Assembly: GCA_032158295.1 (NCBI GenBank)
Contig: CM063251.1
Location: forward strand, 13,343,757-13,407,756
Origin: Pycnopodia helianthoides
Taxonomy: Eukaryota; Echinodermata; Asteroidea; Forcipulatida; Asteriidae
Direction: 5' to 3'
DNA length: 64,000 bases
Part shown: positions 55,758 through 64,000 of the stretch, piece by piece
How positions within the stretch are numbered: position 1 is the stretch's first letter
How the letters are laid out: the number at the start of each line of letters is the position of its first letter
Notes under the pieces: generated by a model
Database searches by the model: none
Seen by the model: the letters and a program-made list of their open reading frames with translations, nothing else
Told to the model about the DNA's origin: nothing
Position numbers and translations under genes: made by a program

Positions 55758-56045
55758 TAATAATAATGGTAATAATACACAGTTCTTGTATAGCGCCTTA
55801 CCACACCTGAGGGCATCTCAAAGCACTACTTTTTTTCCCCTACGAGGTATCCGGAGCTATGTTGGAATTGGACCCATTTAGTTGCACAGTACCAGGTAAC
55901 GGTTTACAAGGTGCTGTGGTGCAATCTGCAGCCAACCATACCAGAAAACACTGGGCAAACCCGTTCTCTTAACGATAAATGTACTGGATTCTTTGATGTG
56001 CATTACACAACACACTGGACCTACGGCTTTACGCCCAATCCTAAA
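55758..56045 (-). repeat. tRNA-headed SINE, 5'-truncated
   Basis: Plus-strand phrases 'cttgtatagcgcc', 'atctcaaagcac' and 'gatgtgcattacacaac' match the SINE body at 49440-49842. The tRNA head is absent. Confidence 0.6.
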
Positions 56046-56969
56046 AACTAAACATTTCTTCATAGTCTCCTATTCATCCTGATATTTGTTCCGGTGGGTG
56101 TATAACAAAATAAATAAATTAATAATTTCAAATTGAGTCCGTTATTACTTTTTTTATTCGATTTTTTTTTAAATACCTGCACATGTCAATTGTTCTGTGT
56201 TGTAATTTTATACTAAAAATGTTAAACATTTTACTTGTTTTGATTAATTTAAAACAAATATTCAGAAACTTTAAATTGGGAATTCTTGGGTACATTAAAG
56301 GTTTTCAAAGCATTAAAATTGGCCAATAGAACATGCTCAAGCAGTGTACTTTTTTGTGTTCATGTTTCACCACCATTACATCACACTCGTCTTACCTAAA
56401 CTTACATGGGATTTCCCATTATCACACAATGCAACAGACTTCTTCCTTTAGTTGTCTTCCGGCACGGCAAACTTGTGTGTGACAACACTTTCCTTTGGCG
56501 CCGGGATTTCCAAAACTTGTCCGTGCTCATCCGCTGGATTAAATTTTTCGGACTTGCGGGATAATTTGTATTTGAAATTTGTTTTTTCCACAATGAAACC
56601 CTGACTAAATGAAGTAAAGACAACAAAAGTGATGTGATCAAGCTAAATGAGTCGTTTGTCGGTGGATTGTCTCCACCATGAATCAGTAACCCTTGGCTGT
56701 AAGCCTTGTCCGATAATGGGCCATAATACGCTGGACTCTCCGATTTGCCTCCCATATGCCAAATACAATGATAAACAATGGTGGCAGCCTACCGATCTCT
56801 TGTAATCCTGGAATGAATTCCCATTGGTAGTTGATGACTATGTAGTCTTTCCAAATTTATGAACTTTAAAATGAGCTACATGTCTTAAAATTAACTGATG
56901 TTTGGTAAGAAAGAGATTGTGACACTCCATGCCAAAACTCAAAACTGGGTTTATTTGCTAATCAAACAG
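56046..56969. other. Intergenic, no gene recognised
   Basis: The stretch 56385-56600 repeats, with divergence, the sequence at 53560-53790 in NKTR intron 20 ('cttacctaaactta', 'ggatttccaaa', 'aatgaaaccctgactaaa'). This indicates one more interspersed repeat family. No coding signal. Confidence 0.5.
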
Positions 56970-57067
56970 TAGTCTTGGTGCAAGACGTTCTTGTTGAGTG
57001 CGCGGCCGCAAAGCGCGCTAAATGGCGATAGTTGCGTGATAATGGACAACGTCTTGCACCAAGACTT
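56970..57067. mobile_element. Foldback element with 9-bp target-site duplication
   Basis: The arms are AGTCTTGGTGCAAGACGTT and AACGTCTTGCACCAAGACT. ATCAAACAG flanks both sides (56961-56969 and 57068-57076). The interior is GC-rich with NotI-like GCGGCCGC. MULE-like by duplication length. Sequence unrelated to the pair at 28.6 and 30.7 kb. Confidence 0.75.
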
Positions 57068-57092
57068 ATCAAACAGATGAGCAGAAGAGCTT

Positions 57093-57434
57093 TTAAAGGA
57101 ATTGTACACTTTTGGGAACAGCTCAAAATCAGTGTCCACATTTTGTGTGATTCAACATATGCATGAACAAACAAACCTTTGAAAGTTTGAGCTCAATTGG
57201 TCATCGAGGTCACGAGAAAAAAGTGATAAGAGATCTTATGTGTTTTCTGTTTTTTCAAATTATCGCGCGCGATAATTACTATTGTTTTACTCGTTTCTCA
57301 GAAACGATAGCATTTTAGGCAGAAATATTTTAAGGAACCCTTTCTACCATTACTTACTTTAAATCATGTAAGTTATGTGTGAATCTGTGAACATTGTGTT
57401 TTTCGATCTTACCAATAGTGTACATGGCCTTTAA
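57093..57434. mobile_element. MITE, TTAAAGGAATTGTACACTTTTGG family
   Basis: The left end is TTAAAGGAATTGTACACTTT and the right end is AATAGTGTACATGGCCTTTAA. The centre is the palindrome TTATCGCGCGCGATAA. A second copy at 62497-62849 has a related central palindrome. Confidence 0.75.
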
Positions 57435-57904
57435 GTAACACATTTAGGCCTGTATGGGATTTGAGGCATTGCATCACGAGGTAACAATGTGTATTCAGTT
57501 TGCTGTAACACCATGTGTACATATCTACTTTGCTGTGTAGATTTGTTCTTTGAGAACTTGTCTTGCTATTTATTCTACTGCCTACGACGTAAATTCTTCT
57601 CACAATATAGATTGTTCAAGAAATCACATCACACCTGACATTTCAGTTGTCACTTTTAATGTCATTTTACTATTTCTGACAAGTGCATGACTTTGGTAAG
57701 TGGCGTCACTAGAAGGTCGTGACCAGGGTGTCGAGTTGTCACAGACTGGTGGCATATACAAGAATATTACACCAAGCATGCCTTACAAGGCACGTCTTAC
57801 TTTTTATCCATACGATCCAATCAGAAAAACATATGTAGATGAAACTTGAATTGTATTTGATTAAATCAATCACTGCAACTTGAATTGTTTGGTGCCATTT
57901 GAAG

Positions 57905-58085
57905 ACCCCCCCCTTTGATTGCCCGAGATTAGAAAATAGCATTTGAATATGTACTACAAATTACTGTTGCTCATTTCTCTTGCCCAAGTTTAGAAATAGC
58001 ATTGGAAAACTGACCCACTTCCCCCCCCCTTTGATTGCCCAAGATTAGAAAATAGCATTTGAAGACACTACAAATTACTGTTCTT
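57905..58085. repeat. Short local tandem repeat
   Basis: CCCCCCTTTGATTGCCC followed by 'gattagaaaatagcatttgaa' and 'ctacaaattactgtt' occurs at about 57906 and again at about 58025, with a partial third unit between. Unit about 60-120 bp. Confidence 0.6.
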
Positions 58086-58213
58086 CTGTTTCTGCAATCA
58101 AAATAAAGCCCGCACTAAACGTGCAAAAAAAACCAGGGCTGACAAAACAAAATACAACTCTCTATTACAACAAAATGATGATATTTTTAACAGGTTAGTT
58201 TTACATGGTGAGT

Positions 58214-58686
58214 TTTATTGAAATCTAAAAAATGAGAATGATTTTACTCTTACAAAAAAAACAATGAGGTACTTTTCCTCTAATGAAACCTGATCCAAGC
58301 TGGAACCAGCTCTATAAAGTTAGCCCAACAGTTCACAGGATGTGAGCCCATGTACTTTCTGTTCTAGAAGCGGTAACCCCATAAAAATTTACCCTCCCTC
58401 TTCCATAACAAAAATGTTTCCGACAAAATATATTACAAACAGCTTTGTATTCAGTAACACCTCTTAAAGGATGGCTCTGGGTTGTTTTCCCATTATGGAA
58501 GCTGCAAGCAAAAACTTAAACGTCAGTTGAGAGTGTAATCTCAGGCCAAGATGGCGCAGATTCCGAGCTCCATGACCTATAATAGACACATGATTATCTT
58601 GCCCCTAGGCCAGACTGAGTGTACATGTACACGGCTGTAGTAAATAGCCAGCGCTTCGGAGATGCTGCAAGATCCTACTGCGCCAG
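58214..58686 (-). other. TSN 3' untranslated region (probable)
   Basis: It follows the minus-strand stop at 58689-58687. The nearest good polyadenylation hexamer on the minus strand is AATAAA at 58219-58214. No other gene is visible here. Confidence 0.5.
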
Positions 58687-61600
58687 TCACTCCACTTTGG
58701 TCGATGTTGGCGGCTCATCCTCGCCTTGCCCCGCCGTCGTCGAGGGTTTCAACCCCCTTATTGAGATATCATACACAACCTCCTCCACTTTCTTAATATC
58801 ATACTTGAGTCCGTCAAAACGCTTTCTCAAGGAGTCGTTCTTCAGGTTGAGAAGTCGGAATCCGGCGTTGAGCTCCTGGATGAAGTTTGAGATGCGGATG
58901 GGTCTGTTGTACTCTCCGGCCGTTACGCTGTTGATGGCAAGTCTCGACTAGAGTAATAAGATCAAATAGGATCAGGTCAAATAATACATACATGCACAAG
59001 TGTTTGGCTCCAATTTTGGTACAGGACCCGTTATGAAGCAAACATGATGTTCTTCCTATTCTAATCTGATTTTCTTTAAAACAAAAGGGTAAGATGCCTT
59101 TTGCCAGCCCAGCCACATTGACCATGGAGCACTGCCAGAGATTAAAAGTATTTGATTTTGTCCGGAGGGACAAAAACTGGAGGGCCCTGAGAAATCCCTT
59201 TTATGGCACGAGAGAGAACGATTGCACAACTCTACTCGCATGTGGCTCTAGCCGGGAATTGAACCTTGGCCACAGTGGTGAGGGGCGAGTGCTTTACACA
59301 CAAGCCACACGAAAAGGCACCATTGTAAACTTAAGAGAATTACTGAAAAATGTAGCCATTTAATTATACCCTGAATCACTAAATGCATCATTCATCTTAA
59401 TGACAGACACTGATAGTATTACTATTAGAGGACACAGAAACTGCTTTCGAGAATAATGAATGTCTTATCGTACCAGTTCACTGGCTAACTGCAGCAATCC
59501 TTGCAAGAAGTCCTCCAGGTCCAGATGAAAGCCATCTTCTCTTCTTGTTGACACTAAAAAACGTAGAATTTTTTTAAAAATACAAATGTAAATACATACA
59601 AATTATGTCAGTTAAGGGAGCGTCTCAAAAGTTGGGCACGTTTTAGGCGCAAAGAGTGTTCCCAGTGGCATAGGACTGCAATTCATTGGAACGACAGAAG
59701 ATTTCGCTGGACTGCATCATTGTGCCGACTGCCGAAGTGGGAGCAATCCTACATGCATTAGTATTTTGAGCGTTCCAATGGAAAGTTCTGGCAGTACAAT
59801 TTAACAGTCCAGGTGCGCATGCTGGAATACTCATTTGATCAAACTGGATCGTTCCTACCGTATGAAGAAAGAGCCCTTGCTCAGTACCTGGTTATTTTCT
59901 GACAGGCAATCTTGTGTACAATATGCATCTTCCACTTTATTTTTTGGTTACCTTTTTTGGTACACCCTGTACTGCAGGCTGGCTTAGCTTATCTATCAAC
60001 CAAAACCACAGTGGGTGATGTGAATGGTCAGACAGTAGGAGGGTTGATTGTGTATCATGTAGGTGCATTCACCATAATGATATCATATTGCAGGCTGGCA
60101 TAGTTTATCTGTCATTCAAAACCACAGTGGACAATTTTAAATGGTCTGACAGTAAGAGGGTTGACTGTGCACTGTGTAGGTGCATTCACCAGATGATATA
60201 ATATTGCAGGCTGGCACAGTTTATCTGTCATTCAAAATCATAGTTGGCGATATTGAATAGTTAGACAGTATGAGGGTTGACTGTGTACTATGTAGATCTA
60301 TGCATTCACCACATGAAATCATATGGCAGGCTGGCATAGTGTATATATCGTTCAAAACCACAGTGGATGATACTGAATGGTCAGACTGTAGGATTTATCA
60401 GAGATTTTATTTTATTTTATTTTATTTTATTCAACATCCAACAGCGCAAGCGCCAATTACAGGACGGATAAAACATTAATATAAACAATATAAAAACAGT
60501 AAAATTAAACAAAAAATTAAGGAAGTAAACAAAACATAAAAATACACACATGGCAAGAGGGGAAAACCCTTAAAAAGAACAGACAGAAAACATGAAAGAC
60601 CCAAAATGACTATAATCAAAACAAAAACCGATGCAATCAATACCCAAATTTAGGATGCCAAGATTAACCTTGGGGGATCCAAACCCTCTGTTGATCAAGA
60701 CTATGGAATTTCAGTCTAGACCCTTACTTACATACCTCCCATCAACTTGGCAGCTTCTTCTCTTGTGATCAGTTTCTCGGACTCCAAGTAGATGATCAGA
60801 GCAGCTACAAAGGACAATCTCTGACTCACAAATCGCCAATGATCGTGAAATCTGAGGACAGTGAAATACAAAATTACGACTTCAAGTATTGTGTTGGTAC
60901 GTCAATATGTTGTGCGCTAATGCTAAAGTTTTTGCGGTTTCTTTCTCCAAATTTATAATACATTTTCGTATGCCAAAAAACACTCATTTAATCGTGCATC
61001 TTACACAATGATATAAATTACTACAATGTGTTGCAGAAACTGATCTAACAGAGTCCAATAACACAGTTCCAATTCGTGATGACTTCATAACATTTCAACA
61101 CGGTTAAATTCTGCGCTGCTGTCACACTGCCTGACCTGAAATCAGCTTTTTTGCTCCATGTGTAGATTTCTCGAGGGTCAAAATCTCTCAACCCACCTCA
61201 CCGAGCAGGGTTGGTTTTGACATGGATCGAGCGATCTACACGGGTAAATGCCGGGTTGAAATGTTGTATAGTGAAAAGGTCAGTCAAACTTTTACCTGTG
61301 GAACCTGTGTGTAACACTGAGATTTTTTCCCCTGTGTGGAAAGGCCTTGAAACTCCTCATCCCTGCATTCTGCCCCCTAAGTTTTAAAGTTTGTGTACAG
61401 TAAACATTCTTTGAGAAAAGCACAAGTGGCGTACCTGTAGTATTGATCCATTGGAACCTTCTTCTGAAGTTCAGCAAACTGGCCTTCTGTTGTCTCCAAC
61501 AATTTCCTCGCTTTTTGACAAAGCACAGGAGCTGTACATGAAAAAGAGTCAGACCACACCTTTACCAATTTGGGTCAAGCAAACATTTTTATTGTGACTT

Positions 61601-63538
61601 AAGGCCACTGTGTTAACTAACCCTCTTACTCTTTGTAACATTTGGCACTTGTGTCTTTGAGCAAGACACTTTACAGGCCTTGCGCTTAAGCTTTTTGTAA
61701 AGTAGCCCGCCGGGCCAGTAAATTGTGCATTTTACTTGCCCCCAGGAAGTTTTAGTAGCCCAGATTTTAAACAGGAATTGCCATAAATGTAATGTTCTGA
61801 TGTGCTAATGTTAACCATCACAACCAGTTTAATGATCAAATAAAGTTATATTCACACACTCAATAACGATTAACACATTTTATAAATTAATTATTCACAT
61901 CTGAAAAGGAAGAAATTAGCATTTTAAACAAGTAGGTTGCACAGTCTTTAGGAGCCCACAGGGCAAGTTGAGAAGTGGTGTTTACTAGCCCATAGCATTT
62001 TTTACTAGACAATGTACACCGGGCTAGTGTTAAGGGCGAGCCCTGCTTTACCGTAGTTGCTTTTATCCTTTGGGTGGGACATTTAGCCATAAATCCTGTG
62101 TACTAGGATTGGTGGAAAAGTAGGGGAATAACCCAGAGTTTCCGGTTTTCAAAGCAAGCATCCTTGTTTACAGGTTTTTTTTCCAGGATTGCGAGCCAGT
62201 TATTAAGCATCCTTGGTTTCACTACCAGAAATATATATAATAACAGCGTTCATCTTCTGGGAAAGGATTCTGTCTTTACCTTCTTGGAGACCGGCTGACT
62301 GATGCACTCCTTCCAATGTGGTCATGATCTGTCTAGCTGTTTGCTCCATTGCACGAACGGCAACACGGATCTCCTGAAATATTTACATTTGAAAATTTTA
62401 TGCCCCAAGCTCATAAAATAGTGCATGTTCCAAGTATGGTTTGGCCCACCCCAACAGTAAGACTGAGAATGTTTTTTGGACTGTCACTGTCAGAACTTAA
62501 AGGCCCTGTACTGGTAAGATCGAAAACACACATTTTCACAGATCACACATATAACTTACATGATTTAAGGTAAGTAATGGTAGAAAGGGTTCCTTAAAAT
62601 AATTCTGACTAAAATGCTATCGTTTCTGAGAAAGATTAGTAAAACAATAGTTTTTATCACGCGTGATAAAAACTTGATGTTTGAAAAAACAGAAAACACA
62701 TAATGGTCGAGCTTTTCACTATTTTCTCATGACCTCAATGACCAATTGAGCTCAAACTTTCACAGGTTGGTTTGTTCATGCATATGTCGAATCACACAAA
62801 ATGTGGACACTGATTTTGAGCTGTTATCAAAAGTGTACAATACCTTTAACTCAACTGTGTATGACAATTTGAGGGGATGTGAGCATGGTGAGGAATACAA
62901 ACTCCCAACTTTTTAGACCGGGATACTGCGTGTGGATTGGAGGTTGGTGGGAGGTTGGTTGGTTTTTTTTGGGGGGGGGGGTAGGGGCCGGGTTGGGGGA
63001 TGCATAGGATTAATGTGGAAAAACAGTTTTAATTTTAAAATTAAAACAAACATTTTCTACTAATAAGTAATAGTAACAGTAACAGTACCACTAAAATATT
63101 CAGTTCAGTCCATAATTGGACACAAACTTGTTTTTAAACAAAACTTCAAATTCAGGAAATTCAGACAGAGAAAACTCTTTAAAATGCATATTTATTTGTT
63201 TATTTTTGTAATAAAATAGTTAGGAAAATATTAAGCTTGAGGTATAAATCTAATTGCTTTCAAAATTGCGCCCTCTTGTGGTATACCTTCAAAGTAAGTT
63301 TTCAAAAGTCCAAAGTTTTATGTCTTTGTCGAGTCTGGGCTGACCGACTGTACAGAGATACGTCAACATCAATCATGACATGTGAATGTGTACTGTTGTT
63401 AGTGTTACTCAATGATAATTGTTTGATTTTAAAAATTTAGCGTACCTCCCTAATATCTTGATCATTTGAGAGATATTCATTGAACTCGGTGAAGGTGCTT
63501 GCAACTGACGATACTGTGTCACTCCCCGCGTCATCCAT
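58687..63538 (-). CDS. TSN: Translin
   Basis: Six coding exons on the minus strand: 63538-63446, 62373-62280, 61531-61435, 60851-60736, 59553-59474 and 58947-58687. All have GT-AG borders and phases that join in frame to 246 residues plus stop. Landmarks of the family are NDQDIRE (exon 1), REMEQTAR-like AMEQTARQIMTTLEGVH (exon 2), DQYYR|FHDHWRFVSQRL (exons 3-4), EDGFHLDLEDFLQG (exon 5), and in exon 6 INSVTAGEYNRP, LNLKNDSLRKRFDGLKYD and VEEVVYDISIRG. Translin is an all-helical octamer-forming DNA/RNA-binding protein and, with TRAX, forms the C3PO nuclease that trims small RNAs and tRNA fragments. It is somewhat longer than the vertebrate form because of an acidic, Ser/Thr-rich tail and a few extra N-terminal residues. 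The start is the first ATG in exon 1. Confidence 0.95.
59090..59315. repeat. SINE-like repeat in TSN intron 5
   Basis: Second copy of the repeat at 45590-45880 ('cactgccagagattaaaagtattt', 'ggaattgaaccttggccac'). The plus-strand frame across it is not a gene. Confidence 0.6.
59970..60400. repeat. About 117-bp satellite, four units, TSN intron 4
   Basis: GCAGGCTGGC starts at about 59975, 60090, 60206 and 60326. Each unit continues with 'atctgtcattcaaaaccacagtgg', 'aatggtcagacagta' and 'gggttgactgtg'. Same family as 45030-45300. Confidence 0.85.
60404..60690. repeat. (TTTTA)n tract and SINE tail
   Basis: About five TTTTA units, followed by CATCCAACAGCGCAAGCGCC, the same end sequence as the SINE at 9849. 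The rest is A-rich. TSN intron 4. Confidence 0.6.
61660..62050. mobile_element. Possible hAT-like TIR element in TSN intron 2
   Basis: The left end is CAGGCCTTGCGCTTAA and the right end is TTAAGGGCGAGCCCTG, with CTTTA(C) next to both ends. The interior repeats 'tagcccg/cgggct' words in inverted order. Confidence 0.5.
62497..62849. mobile_element. MITE (second copy of the 57093 family), TSN intron 1
   Basis: The left end is TTAAAGGCCCTGTACTGG and the right end is TCAAAAGTGTACAATACCTTTAA. The central palindrome is TTTTATCACGCGTGATAAAA. Oriented opposite to 57093-57434. Confidence 0.75.
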
Positions 63539-63875
63539 TGCAACAAATCGGGCAAATTAACAGACTTTGCGGAAATCAAAAAACCTTCGTATTCGCGCAA
63601 TTTCAAGTAGTTGGTATGGCACTTGCACAAAGATCATATCGAGCGATCTTTGGTATGGCGTCCTTTTCATTCCACACCAAAACACAATGGCAAGCTGTTT
63701 ATAGGAAACCGACCAGATGAGCACTAGGGGGGCTTGTACATTGGAGGTCAAAGTTCATAATGCATAAACTTGCGTCGCCGATGTCATGGAAATGTTTGCG
63801 GTGGACAATGTCACTGTTGTTTTAATGTTAGATTTATGTTGATGTTTGGTGAACGAAGTACATTTAAAGACCACA
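63539..63875. promoter_or_regulatory. TSN upstream region, possibly bidirectional promoter
   Basis: TSN starts leftward at 63538, and a possible rightward first exon begins near 63876, so this ~340-bp stretch may serve both. No TATA box is evident on either side. Confidence 0.35.
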
Positions 63876-63912
63876 ATGAACACCAACTGTAGAAAGACAA
63901 ATAATCGGCAGG
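63876..63912 (+). CDS. Possible first coding exon of a divergent gene (partial)
   Basis: An ATG opens 12 codons (MNTNCRKTNNRQ) that run straight into CAG|GTAAAT, a good 5' splice site. The rest would lie beyond the window. Product unknown. The segment is too short to distinguish from chance. Confidence 0.2.
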
Positions 63913-64000
63913 TAAATTTGTTGTTTTCGTTTTCTATTTGCATCATATGCTATTAAATTTGAGTCAAATATTTTAGTTTCCCATTTCATCAATTTGCATC

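Overview
The window is animal nuclear DNA: AT-rich, intron-containing and packed with short interspersed repeats. No bacterial, organellar or viral gene set is visible. The protein sequences and the repeat types (tRNA-headed SINEs containing 'tatagcgc', and terminal-inverted-repeat elements beginning GGGCCCAATTTCAT) suggest a marine deuterostome. An echinoderm, perhaps a sea star, is my best guess, but that is inference.

Three conserved protein-coding genes can be rebuilt exon by exon. (1) A minus-strand homologue of the heme transporter HRG1 (SLC48A1): two coding exons at 19266-18993 and 18190-18023. The C-terminal exon was not found. (2) A plus-strand SR-rich nuclear cyclophilin of the NKTR/PPIG type: 21 coding exons from 32361 to 54134, closing in frame as a 1200-residue protein. 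One 22-base microexon is inferred because the reading frame requires it. (3) A minus-strand translin gene (TSN): six coding exons from 63538 to 58687, 246 residues. NKTR and TSN are convergent, with about 4 kb of mobile-element-rich spacer between them.

Layout. 1-17.9 kb: no convincing gene, but many small TIR elements, foldbacks and SINEs, and a histone-type 3' stem-loop at 13.3 kb. 17.9-19.3 kb: HRG1. 20.4-29.6 kb: a mobile-element complex. It holds an inverted repeat arm, a second histone-type 3' stem-loop next to a possible degraded H2A-like sequence, a small LTR retrotransposon with three matching 893-bp LTRs, a near-identical 2.9-kb tandem duplication, and a broken LINE. 30.7-31 kb: a MULE-like foldback and a possible NKTR leader exon. 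32.3-54.8 kb: NKTR, whose introns carry a 118-bp minisatellite, a 69-70-bp minisatellite starting at a splice donor, and a roughly 200-216-bp tandem repeat. 54.8-58.2 kb: intergenic SINEs and MITEs. 58.2-63.6 kb: TSN. The right edge may hold the first exon of a divergent gene.

The three host genes have unrelated jobs (heme movement, splicing-linked proline isomerisation, small-RNA or tRNA-fragment processing) and do not form a functional cluster. No new multi-gene system was found. The most interesting signals are the isolated histone 3' processing signals, the splice-donor-linked minisatellite, the palindromic elements with 9-bp target-site duplications, and the retroelement duplication, whose junction looks partly like an assembly artefact.
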